DNA of 17,023 bases from RGIG8748 sp045545635. Its GTDB lineage: Bacteria; Bacillota; Clostridia; UMGS1810. The notes beneath the pieces are model-generated. The model saw only the letters and a list, made by a program, of their open reading frames with translations, did not search any database and was not told where the DNA came from. A program made the translations under genes and the position numbers. This document shows, in pieces, positions 1 through 6,330 of this stretch (positions are counted from its first letter, which is position 1; each line of letters opens with the position of its first letter). The stretch spans positions 1 through 17,023 of the forward strand of contig JAZQBI010000232.1 of the NCBI GenBank assembly GCA_045545635.1. Reading direction: 5' to 3'.

Positions 1-39
1 AGTCTGGTCTGACTTTTTTCCGCCTTGTTTTTATCGTAT

Positions 40-1410
40 TCACTTCTTCTCAACGTTATCTCCAACACCGACAGAATCAAACCACTCACTACCCACCTGT
101 TTCTGGTGTGCCTCCCAGTAATAACCGTTAAGGAAAGAAGCAAGATACTGCCATCTTCGGAGAGTTTCATAGTCCCTGATATCCGATGTGATTTTTGCAA
201 TTTCCAGTGCCGCCTTCGGTACATCCTTGGTATCGGTATGCATACCTGCCACATCAAAATAGAATTTTGCTTTTTCGTCTCCGCCAAGCAGAGGGGACAT
301 AACATCCCTAACAAAATCGTCATTGCTGTTATAGGGATGATCTGCAAAATATTCCATAGCAAGATAGTTAAACTCCGCATTTGTGTGAAATGCCGCATTC
401 TCACCAAACATAGACACCGCATCATAGCCTGCATCGTGGCTTAGCATACACTGTCTGCGAATTTTGTCAACATCAAAGCAGGCTCTTCCGCCATACCACT
501 GAGTTCCTGCGTGGGAACGCATTACATGGTTGAATCTCTCCATGGGCTTTAGCATCTTTTCGCCCTTTTGCCACTTGTTTTCGCCAAGTACCTGATCGCA
601 CTTCCACTGCCAGTACACATTTTCGGGAAGAGAATAGAGCTTCTTAAGGTCATCAGTAAGAGGATCAGCTTCAAAAAGCTTACAAGCCTCATCCATAAAG
701 TGATGATATGTTTCGCAGATTATCAGGGCATCCTTTTTGCGGTTTAAGATGACATCGGTAACGGCAGGATACACCTTTGCCATATCTGCAACTGACATAT
801 ATTCGGACTCTTCGCCTCGTCTTGCCACACATTCGGGGCACTGACAAACACCGCTGTCACCTGACTCCATCTGCACACCGCCAAGTTCGGGGATTTCCTT
901 AAAAAGCCAGTCAAAGGATTCCAGCATATAGTCATGGAGCACCTTGTTTGACGGGCAACCCTGTGCCTGAAGCTTGTAGCCGTGCTTACCCTTGAACTGT
1001 ACATAGAGCGGCTCACCATCTGCGGATTTACCCACACATTCGGGATGTTCCAGGAAGAACTTATCCATAGAGTACTTGTGGTCGCCCTCGTAGTATATAC
1101 CGCCATATGAGTATGTACCTACTATCATATAAACCTTGACTCCCTGCTCCTCGGCATAGGAGCAGAGTCTCCTTGCACCGTCAACGCCATAGTGTGCATC
1201 ACGCAGAAGTCCCACAATGCCCACTGCATCAAACTTGTGCTCCTTGCAGTAGTCAATAAGACGCATATAGTCTCTTTCAAACATTTCGGGGTATTTGGCA
1301 TACACATTTGCCACACCGCAGTTCTGAGCACCCAGAGCATGCAGACACCAGTTGGTGCTGTGGTCCCATGTCCAGAAAAATCTATGAGGAATTTTGTCTG
1401 TATAATTCAT
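40..1410 (-). CDS. Cytoplasmic TIM-barrel glycoside-hydrolase-like protein, unknown specificity
   Basis: This gene encodes 456 residues with no signal peptide or membrane segment. The start is supported by AAAGGA eight bases before the ATG. The N-terminal part (about residues 8-110) reads like the opening strands of a (beta/alpha)8 barrel: an FFWTWDHSTNW opening, then DYCKEHKFDAVGIVG and a VKVYMIVGTYSYGG strand. Residues 177-193 carry GGVQMESGDSGVCQCPEC. An acidic strand end followed by a CxCxxC cluster recalls the GH67/GH20-like and DUF4838-type barrels found in polysaccharide loci. ICETYHHF (231-238), NVYWQWK (264-270) and GTQWYGG (302-308) are further barrel-strand-like segments rich in aromatic residues. 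I cannot assign catalytic residues or a substrate. The protein probably acts on an imported sugar or oligosaccharide, judging from the cytoplasmic location and the neighbouring fucosidase and epimerase-like genes. It is transcribed alone from its own promoter. Family assignment is inference; that the gene is real is nearly certain. Confidence 0.8.
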   Translation of the reverse strand: MNYTDKIPHRFFWTWDHSTNWCLHALGAQNCGVANVYAKYPEMFERDYMRLIDYCKEHKFDAVGIVGLLRDAHYGVDGARRLCSYAEEQGVKVYMIVGTYSYGGIYYEGDHKYSMDKFFLEHPECVGKSADGEPLYVQFKGKHGYKLQAQGCPSNKVLHDYMLESFDWLFKEIPELGGVQMESGDSGVCQCPECVARRGEESEYMSVADMAKVYPAVTDVILNRKKDALIICETYHHFMDEACKLFEADPLTDDLKKLYSLPENVYWQWKCDQVLGENKWQKGEKMLKPMERFNHVMRSHAGTQWYGGRACFDVDKIRRQCMLSHDAGYDAVSMFGENAAFHTNAEFNYLAMEYFADHPYNSNDDFVRDVMSPLLGGDEKAKFYFDVAGMHTDTKDVPKAALEIAKITSDIRDYETLRRWQYLASFLNGYYWEAHQKQVGSEWFDSVGVGDNVEKK

Positions 1411-1442
1411 TCAAATCATCCTTTCAAAAAGGTATTTTTTTA

Positions 1443-1471
1443 ATTTAAACACAAACAAATCTCAATGTCAA
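1443..1471 (-). promoter_or_regulatory. Sigma-A promoter of the GH-like gene
   Basis: The minus strand reads TTGACA (1466-1471), a 17-base spacer, then TTAAAT (1443-1448), about 33 bases before the start codon. The -35 is perfect and the -10 is weak. A 12-mer that also lies upstream of both secreted-protein promoters sits 21 bases upstream of the -35 box, here in the opposite orientation (1493-1504). Confidence 0.55.
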
Positions 1472-1506
1472 TGAAGATTTTATATGAAATAATGCACTTT
1501 TTTATG

Positions 1507-1538
1507 AAAAAACCGACAAGGTTCAAAGCCCTGTCGGT
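1507..1538 (-). terminator. Intrinsic terminator after pntB
   Basis: A 10-bp stem (ACCGACAGGG paired with CCTTGTCGGT, one G-T) with a 7-base loop is followed on the minus strand by a run of T. It begins 10 bases after the pntB stop and closes the lrp-pnt unit. Confidence 0.85.
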
Positions 1539-1547
1539 TTTACTGTT

Positions 1548-3971
1548 TTAGAATGAAGCCATAATCTCTGCCACGGTTTCCTTGGCATCACCAAGCATCA
1601 TTATTGTGTTTTCTGCCTCATAGAGAGGATTTGGAACTCCGGCATAACCCGGCTTATCGTCAAAGTTACATACAATAACATTCTTAGCCTCGGAAGCATT
1701 AAGTACAGGCATACCGTAGATTGGTGTGCCCTCTGCAGTGTTTGCAGCAGGGTTTACAACATCGTTTGCACCAACGATAATTGCCGCATCACATTCCGAG
1801 AATTCGCCGTTTACGGCATCCATCTCGTAGAGCTTGTCGTAGGGAACATCTACCTCGCAGAGGTGCACATTCATATGTCCCGGCATTCTTCCTGCAACAG
1901 GATGAATCGCATACTTAACCTCGCATCCGTTTGCCTCAAGCTTGTCGGCAAGGTTCTTTACTATACCCTGTGCCTGACCTAAAGCCATACCGTAGCCGGG
2001 TACAATCATTACCTTTTTGGCATTTTTGAGGATATCGCCTGCAGATGCCTTTGCCTTGGGTACCTCACCTGCAGGTGCATCTGCACTGCCGATTGATGCA
2101 GTAAGAGCCGCAACTGTTTCCTTGGCATCGCCAAGCATCATTATTGTGTTTTCTGCCTCATAGAGAGGGTTGGGAACTCCGGCATAACCGGGCTTATCGT
2201 CAAAATTACAAACTATTACGTGCTTTGCATCTCCTGCACTAAGTACCGGCATACCGTAGATTGGTGTACCCTCTGCTGTGTTTGCCGCAGGATTTACAAC
2301 GTCATTTGCACCAATGATAACTGCCACATCGCAGTCTTTAAACTCACCATCTATTGCTTCCATTTCATAGAGCTTGTCATAGGGAACATCAACCTCACAG
2401 AGAAGCACATTCATATGTCCCGGCATTCTTCCCGCAACGGGATGAATTGCATATTTAACCTCGCATCCGTTAGCTTCGAGCTTATCTGCAAAAGCTTTAA
2501 CGATGCCCTGTGCCTGACCTAAAGCCATACCGTAGCCGGGTACTATCATCGCCTTTTTAGCATTTGTAAGGATGCTTCCCACTGAGGGCCCCTCTGCCTT
2601 TGGAGCTTCCTCTGTATCAGAGGATGTCTTGCCGATTGCCGCAGTAAGCTTTGCCACGGTTTCCTTGGCATCGCCAAGCATCATTATTGTGTTTTCTGCC
2701 TCATAGAGAGGATTTGGAACTCCTGCATAACCGGGCTTATCGTCAAAATTACAAACTATTACGTGCTTTGCATCTCCTGCACTAAGTACCGGCATACCGT
2801 AGATTGGTGTGCCCTCTGCTGTGTTTGCCGCAGGGTTTACAACGTCATTTGCACCGATGATAACTGCCACATCGGAGTCTTTGAACTCACCGTCTATTGC
2901 TTCCATTTCGTAGAGCTTGTCGTAGGGAACATCAACCTCACATAGAAGCACATTCATATGTCCCGGCATTCTTCCTGCAACGGGATGAATGGCATATTTA
3001 ACCTCGCATCCGTTAGCTTCGAGCTTATCTGCAAAGGCTTTAACAATGCCCTGTGCCTGACCTAAAGCCATACCGTAACCGGGTACTATCATCGCTTTTT
3101 TTGCATTTGTGAGAATTTCCTCAATACTTGCCTTTTCTTCCTTTTTGGGTTCTTCCTTCTTTACTTCTGCCGCCTTTTCAGCCTTTGGTGCAACCTTGGA
3201 TTTGCCGCCCCCAACAAGAATACTTACAAGACTTCTGTTCATAGCTCTGCACATAATCTGTGTGAGAAGAAGACCGGAAGCACCAACTATACCGCCAATG
3301 GCAACAAGAAGAAGGTCTCCTACGGCAATACCTGCAATACCGCCGGCTACACCGCTCAGGGAGTTAAGCAGGGATATGGTGATTGGCATATCCGCACCGC
3401 CTACACGGATTGCAAATGCAATACCAAAGAAAGCGGAAAGAACGGAAATGATGAGCATTGCGTCGGGTTTGATTATCACCGCAATAACAGTTAATATGAT
3501 GGTGACTGCAACTATTGCGGAGTGTGCTTTCCATACAACGGGCTTCTGGGGAAGAAGCTTGTGGAGCTTACCTGTTGCAACAAGGCTTCCCGTAAAGGTA
3601 ACCCAACCTACAAGGAGAGCTACTGCACCAACATATATGGAAAATTTGTCATCTGTCTGCTCAATGGTAAGAATTGCCACAAGGGCACTGGCAAGACCGC
3701 CAAAGCCGTTTAAAAGTGCAACTGCCTGAGGCATCTCAATCATCTTGACCTTTACCGCACCGATTATTCCTACAACTGTACCGATAGCAAGACCGAGCCA
3801 TGCCTGCCATGCGGTGAGAACCTCGCAGTTATACATAACCACAAGTATTGCAATGAGGGTGCACACTGCAGAGAGTGTATTACCCCTGTTAGCTGATTTA
3901 ACCTTGCTCATCATACTGATGCCGATGAGCACACCGAGAATGAGGACTGCGCTGATTATGTAATAAGTCAT
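1548..3971 (-). CDS. pntB: NAD(P) transhydrogenase beta subunit with three tandem NADP(H)-binding domains
   Basis: This is the membrane and NADP(H)-binding subunit of proton-translocating transhydrogenase (NADH + NADP+ + proton entry giving NAD+ + NADPH). At 807 residues it is far longer than the usual 460 or so. Residues 1-245 are the membrane domain II, with about nine hydrophobic helices and the conserved LLNGFGGLAS and MPITISLLNSLSG segments. A Lys/Glu-rich linker (about 253-285) follows. Domain III then occurs three times: residues 282-447, 463-628 and 643-807, separated by short Ala/Pro/Glu/Lys linkers. Each copy keeps PGYGMALGQAQ, HPVAGRMPGHMNV, GANDVVNPAANT and GYAGVPNPLY, so each looks able to bind nucleotide. 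Copies 1 and 2 are nearly identical; copy 3 is the most diverged. All copies have NFDDKP where well-studied enzymes have Lys-Arg-Ser before GYAGV. The ATG directly follows the pntAB stop (TAAATG) and has an AAGGAGG site, so the two are translationally coupled. Identity as PntB is very secure; how the triplication works is unknown. Confidence 0.95.
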   Translation of the reverse strand: MTYYIISAVLILGVLIGISMMSKVKSANRGNTLSAVCTLIAILVVMYNCEVLTAWQAWLGLAIGTVVGIIGAVKVKMIEMPQAVALLNGFGGLASALVAILTIEQTDDKFSIYVGAVALLVGWVTFTGSLVATGKLHKLLPQKPVVWKAHSAIVAVTIILTVIAVIIKPDAMLIISVLSAFFGIAFAIRVGGADMPITISLLNSLSGVAGGIAGIAVGDLLLVAIGGIVGASGLLLTQIMCRAMNRSLVSILVGGGKSKVAPKAEKAAEVKKEEPKKEEKASIEEILTNAKKAMIVPGYGMALGQAQGIVKAFADKLEANGCEVKYAIHPVAGRMPGHMNVLLCEVDVPYDKLYEMEAIDGEFKDSDVAVIIGANDVVNPAANTAEGTPIYGMPVLSAGDAKHVIVCNFDDKPGYAGVPNPLYEAENTIMMLGDAKETVAKLTAAIGKTSSDTEEAPKAEGPSVGSILTNAKKAMIVPGYGMALGQAQGIVKAFADKLEANGCEVKYAIHPVAGRMPGHMNVLLCEVDVPYDKLYEMEAIDGEFKDCDVAVIIGANDVVNPAANTAEGTPIYGMPVLSAGDAKHVIVCNFDDKPGYAGVPNPLYEAENTIMMLGDAKETVAALTASIGSADAPAGEVPKAKASAGDILKNAKKVMIVPGYGMALGQAQGIVKNLADKLEANGCEVKYAIHPVAGRMPGHMNVHLCEVDVPYDKLYEMDAVNGEFSECDAAIIVGANDVVNPAANTAEGTPIYGMPVLNASEAKNVIVCNFDDKPGYAGVPNPLYEAENTIMMLGDAKETVAEIMASF
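1551..3128 (-). repeat. Three tandem in-frame copies of transhydrogenase domain III
   Basis: The copies lie at 2631-3128 (copy 1, next to the membrane domain), 2088-2585 (copy 2) and 1551-2045 (copy 3, C-terminal). The periods are 543 and 540 bp, including linkers. By hand count, copies 1 and 2 differ at about 20 positions over some 490 bp of core. Only one changes a residue there (Ser366 against Cys547). Copy 3 differs in scattered residues, for example His for Leu after GHMNV, and NASEAKN for SAGDAKH. Confidence 0.95.
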
Positions 3972-4265
3972 TTATTTGTCCTCCTTTTTAAACATTCTGA
4001 GCATTCTTCCGGTAACCGCAAAGCCGCCCACTACATTAACCATAGCAAAGGCTATTGCCGCAATACCGATAACAACACTTATAAAGCTGTTGTATTCTTT
4101 AACAACTACTGCAATTGTTGTGAGACCACCCAGAACCGTAATTCCCGAAAGTGCATTCATACCCGACATAAGGGGTGTGTGAAGAAGTGTAGGAACCTTG
4201 TTGATAATAAAGTAGCCAACGATTGCCGCTGCTATAAATATGAGTATTAATAAAATTCCACTCAT
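3972..4265 (-). CDS. pntAB: NAD(P) transhydrogenase alpha subunit, membrane part
   Basis: This small integral membrane protein (97 residues) supplies the alpha-derived helices of the proton channel (domain II) in three-polypeptide transhydrogenases. Three hydrophobic segments are visible, at about residues 2-21, 38-57 and 62-87. Between the first two lies the conserved VPTLLHTPLMSGMNALSGI stretch that identifies the family. The length matches the separate PntAB subunit of enzymes such as that of Rhodospirillum rubrum. The start is supported by AGGAGG nine bases upstream. The stop codon abuts the ATG of pntB. A 128-bp spacer with two strong stem-loops separates it from pntAA, an unusually large and structured gap for genes of one complex. 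Confidence 0.95.
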   Translation of the reverse strand: MSGILLILIFIAAAIVGYFIINKVPTLLHTPLMSGMNALSGITVLGGLTTIAVVVKEYNSFISVVIGIAAIAFAMVNVVGGFAVTGRMLRMFKKEDK

Positions 4266-4298
4266 AAATCTGATCCTCCTGAATAAATTACTGTTTTT

Positions 4299-4343
4299 AA
4301 AAACGGGGGTGTAAATTAATTCACAGGAATTAATTTACCCCCC
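4299..4343 (-). terminator. Terminator-like stem-loop between pntAA and pntAB
   Basis: On the minus strand, GGGGG plus GTAAATTAATTC pairs with its complement around a 4-base loop (CTGT), about 17 bp with one bulged base. It is followed by G and five T. This looks like an intrinsic terminator or attenuator inside the pnt operon, or an mRNA-stabilising or processing structure. Coordinates include the T run. Confidence 0.6.
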
Positions 4344-4345
4344 TT

Positions 4346-4385
4346 GGGGATAAGAATAAGCGTTCTGCACTTATTTTACATCCCC
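4346..4385 (-). other. Second intergenic stem-loop just after the pntAA stop
   Basis: The outer arms GGGGAT/ATCCCC and inner arms AATAAG/CTTATT form an interrupted stem around a loop of about 9 bases. It begins within 10 bases of the pntAA stop and directly precedes the terminator-like hairpin. No T run follows it, so by itself it is more likely a 3'-end-protecting or processing structure than a terminator. Confidence 0.5.
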
Positions 4386-4393
4386 TTGGTTTA

Positions 4394-5551
4394 TTATTTG
4401 TTCATTGCTTCCAATGCACCCTTGTGAACAATTTCGCCATTGATTGTTGTGAGGATACCCTTAACGATATCGTCATTCATATCAAGAGCAATCTGTCCGT
4501 CCTTTGCAAGGTACTTAACAAGCTGATAGATATTGTGAGAGAACATCCAGGTGGAGCTTGTGGGAAGCATACCGGGGATATTCTTGATACCTTCGATAGT
4601 AACCTGATGCTTAACTGCAGTTTCACCGGGATCTGTGATAGCACAGTTACCGCCCTGGTCGATGGAGATATCAACGATTACGGAACCGGGCTTCATTGTC
4701 TTAACAAGTTCTTCGGTAAGAATTACGGGAGCGAGCTTGCTGGGAACAAGTGCGGAGCAGAAGATGATATCCATTTCCTTAATTGTGTCTGCAAGAGCTG
4801 CTCTTTCCTTAACAAGCCATTCTTCGGGAAGTGCGTTTGCATAGCCGCCCTCACCTACTGCAATTTCTGCAGGAACGCCTGTGTCAACAACCTTTGCACC
4901 AAGGCTCATTGCCTGCTCTGCAGCTGCAGGACGGATGTCTGCCGCATATGTAATAGCACCAAGTCCCTTTGCGGTAGCCAAAGCTCTAAGGCCTGCAACA
5001 CCTGTACCGATAACAAGTGCGTTACAGGGCTTAACCTGACCTACTGCACAGAAAATGGGAGGAATAAATTTCTTTAAATCGTTTGCTGCCATAAGGATAC
5101 CCTTGTAGCCTGCACAGGTACTCATAGAGGAAAGTGCATCCATCTTCTGAGCTCTGGAAATACGGGGAACACCGTCAAGGGTAAGACTGATAACGCCCTT
5201 TGCAGCCATATTTTTAACCATTTCGTGGTTAACGGGGGAAGCAGGATGAATAAATGTGATAAGATACTGACCTTCGTGCATCATATCTACTTCGTGCTTA
5301 CCCTTTGCTTCATTAAACTGAGGTTCTTTAACCTTCAAGATGATGTCGGACTTTGCATAGAGTTCCTCTGCATCTGCTATCATTGTAGCACCTGCAGCAG
5401 CGTATTCAGCATCGCTGAACAGTGCACCCTCGCCTGCTGTGTTCTCAACAAGGACATCAAAACCATCTGCCTTGAGAAGAGATACAGTTTCGGGAATTGC
5501 GGATACACGGCCCTCACCGTGCATAATTTCTTTTGGAATACCAATAACCAT
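4394..5551 (-). CDS. pntAA: NAD(P) transhydrogenase alpha subunit, NAD(H)-binding domain I
   Basis: This soluble NAD(H)-binding subunit (385 residues) of proton-translocating transhydrogenase is related to alanine dehydrogenase. The N-terminal domain begins IGIPKE and has GEGRVSAIPE (residues 12-21) at the family's usual GE-RVA-TP site. The RQD loop that sits over the nicotinamide at the hydride-transfer site is intact: Arg130, Gln135 and Asp138 in PRISRAQKMDALSS. The Rossmann motif GTGVAGLRAL is at 182-191 with the acidic strand end ADIRP at 204-208. PGSVIVDISIDQGGNC (288-303) is also typical. There are no membrane helices, which are supplied by the separate pntAB gene. An alanine dehydrogenase is the main alternative, but the RQD loop and the pntAB/pntB neighbours decide against it. 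The start has AAAGGATGG upstream; an overlapping out-of-frame ATG lies 11 bases earlier. It is 41 bases downstream of lrp. Confidence 0.95.
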   Translation of the reverse strand: MVIGIPKEIMHGEGRVSAIPETVSLLKADGFDVLVENTAGEGALFSDAEYAAAGATMIADAEELYAKSDIILKVKEPQFNEAKGKHEVDMMHEGQYLITFIHPASPVNHEMVKNMAAKGVISLTLDGVPRISRAQKMDALSSMSTCAGYKGILMAANDLKKFIPPIFCAVGQVKPCNALVIGTGVAGLRALATAKGLGAITYAADIRPAAAEQAMSLGAKVVDTGVPAEIAVGEGGYANALPEEWLVKERAALADTIKEMDIIFCSALVPSKLAPVILTEELVKTMKPGSVIVDISIDQGGNCAITDPGETAVKHQVTIEGIKNIPGMLPTSSTWMFSHNIYQLVKYLAKDGQIALDMNDDIVKGILTTINGEIVHKGALEAMNK

Positions 5552-5572
5552 TTTTCATAACCATCCTTTAAA

Positions 5573-5601
5573 AAATTTTATAAAAAAATTGTTTAACAAT
5601 T
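5573..5601 (-). other. Weak AT-rich hairpin with T run at the lrp stop codon
   Basis: AATTGT-TAA-ACAATT on the minus strand is followed by seven T. The lrp stop codon forms the loop. With no G/C-rich core it would be at best a leaky terminator between lrp and pntAA. Confidence 0.3.
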
Positions 5602-6051
5602 ATTTTTATCAGGTAAAAGACAAACCTCGTTTTTGTTTTGTGAAAGCACCACCGAAGTTCGTGTAAGGGATACGCCCTCGATGGACTTTATGTAATTTAA
5701 TATTTCTTCCAGATCCTTACGCTTTCCGGTAACAACCTTGAGAATAAAGTCAAAATCTCCGGCTATATAGTAGCACTCGGATATTGATGTGTTCTCATTT
5801 ACTGCATTGACAAAATTCTCATAATGCTTCGGATGTTCAAGTCTTACGGTAATAAATGCCGATAAGTCCCTGCCGAGAATACCCTGATTAATAACAGCAG
5901 TATATCTCTCAATAAGTCCCGAAGATTCCAGCTTTCTTATGCGTTCAATAACCGCAGAAGTGGAAAGATTGATTTTTGCTCCTATGTTGGTAGCATTTTC
6001 TCTTGAATTATCCTTCAGACAAGACAATATTTCATAATCTATTGCGTCCAA
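5593..6051 (-). CDS. Lrp/AsnC-family transcriptional regulator
   Basis: This DNA-binding feast/famine regulator has 152 residues from the start chosen here. The N-terminal helix-turn-helix covers about residues 4-50 (ILSCLKDNSRENATNIG, then STSAVIERIRKLESSGLIERY). The C-terminal RAM domain (about 62-140) contains the characteristic AGDFDFILKV (97-106), which forms the oligomer interface and effector site. I prefer the TTG start at 6051, because it gives MDAIDYEIL, matching the family's usual opening, and because GGGGTGA lies upstream at a suitable distance. A GTG at 6060 would add three residues but would itself overlap that site. The gene is the first of a likely lrp-pntAA-pntAB-pntB unit, so it may regulate the transhydrogenase and itself. 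Lrp proteins usually sense amino acids; the ligand here is unknown. Confidence 0.92.
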   Translation of the reverse strand: MDAIDYEILSCLKDNSRENATNIGAKINLSTSAVIERIRKLESSGLIERYTAVINQGILGRDLSAFITVRLEHPKHYENFVNAVNENTSISECYYIAGDFDFILKVVTGKRKDLEEILNYIKSIEGVSLTRTSVVLSQNKNEVCLLPDKNNC

Positions 6052-6077
6052 AAAACTCACCCCTATTTTATAATCTA

Positions 6078-6106
6078 ATTATATGCAAAAAGGCAAAAAA
6101 AGTAAA
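6078..6106 (-). promoter_or_regulatory. Promoter of lrp (and probably the pnt operon)
   Basis: The minus strand reads TTTACT (6101-6106), a 17-base spacer, then a perfect TATAAT (6078-6083), about 27 bases before the TTG start. The -35 lies inside an inverted repeat described separately. Confidence 0.6.
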
Positions 6107-6116
6107 TAGTTTTGCC
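6092..6116. promoter_or_regulatory. Candidate operator: GGCAAAA-N11-TTTTGCC
   Basis: Perfect 7-bp inverted arms are separated by 11 bases, straddling the -35 box of the lrp promoter. A flanking related element (TGCCCAAAA) lies just upstream. The spacing (18 bp between arm centres) and position fit an autoregulatory Lrp-type site. That is inference from location and symmetry only. Confidence 0.4.
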
Positions 6117-6270
6117 AAAATGCCCAAAAATATTTTGTATATTTGAAGTATAACAAAATACTTTCTTTTTTTCAATACCAATATAGTACATTTCCAAAAA
6201 AAATATATTATTTTGGCATGTTTTACAACATTTTTCACATAATTTTACTGTTTTTTATTATATCTTACGC

Positions 6271-6302
6271 AAAAAGAAAAAGGCCTCACAAAAGACCTTT
6301 TT
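6271..6302 (-). terminator. Intrinsic terminator after the epimerase-like gene
   Basis: The minus-strand stem AAAAAGGTCT paired with AGGCCTTTTT around a 6-base loop is followed by a T-rich run. It lies about 30 bases after the stop codon. Confidence 0.75.
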
Positions 6303-6330
6303 CCGATTATTCATCAAAACTTTTATATTG

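Noticed and set aside
1551..3128. Triplicated domain III as an assembly or sequencing artefact
   Set aside because: The three copies differ by many scattered, mostly synonymous changes and have distinct linkers, and the reading frame stays open throughout. A collapse or duplication error would give identical copies.
3109..3729. Plus-strand open frame of 206 codons opposite pntB
   Set aside because: Antisense to a clear membrane-protein gene, rich in Arg/Pro/Thr/Ile as expected from the complement of hydrophobic codons, with no family-like motif.
4299..4385. Riboswitch between pntAA and pntAB
   Set aside because: Only two simple stem-loops are visible, without a multi-helix junction or any recognisable conserved aptamer core; an attenuator or processing structure is the simpler reading.
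4394..5551. Alanine dehydrogenase instead of PntAA
   Set aside because: The RQD loop (Arg130, Gln135, Asp138) and the adjacent pntAB and pntB fit the transhydrogenase; the two families are homologous, which explains the resemblance.
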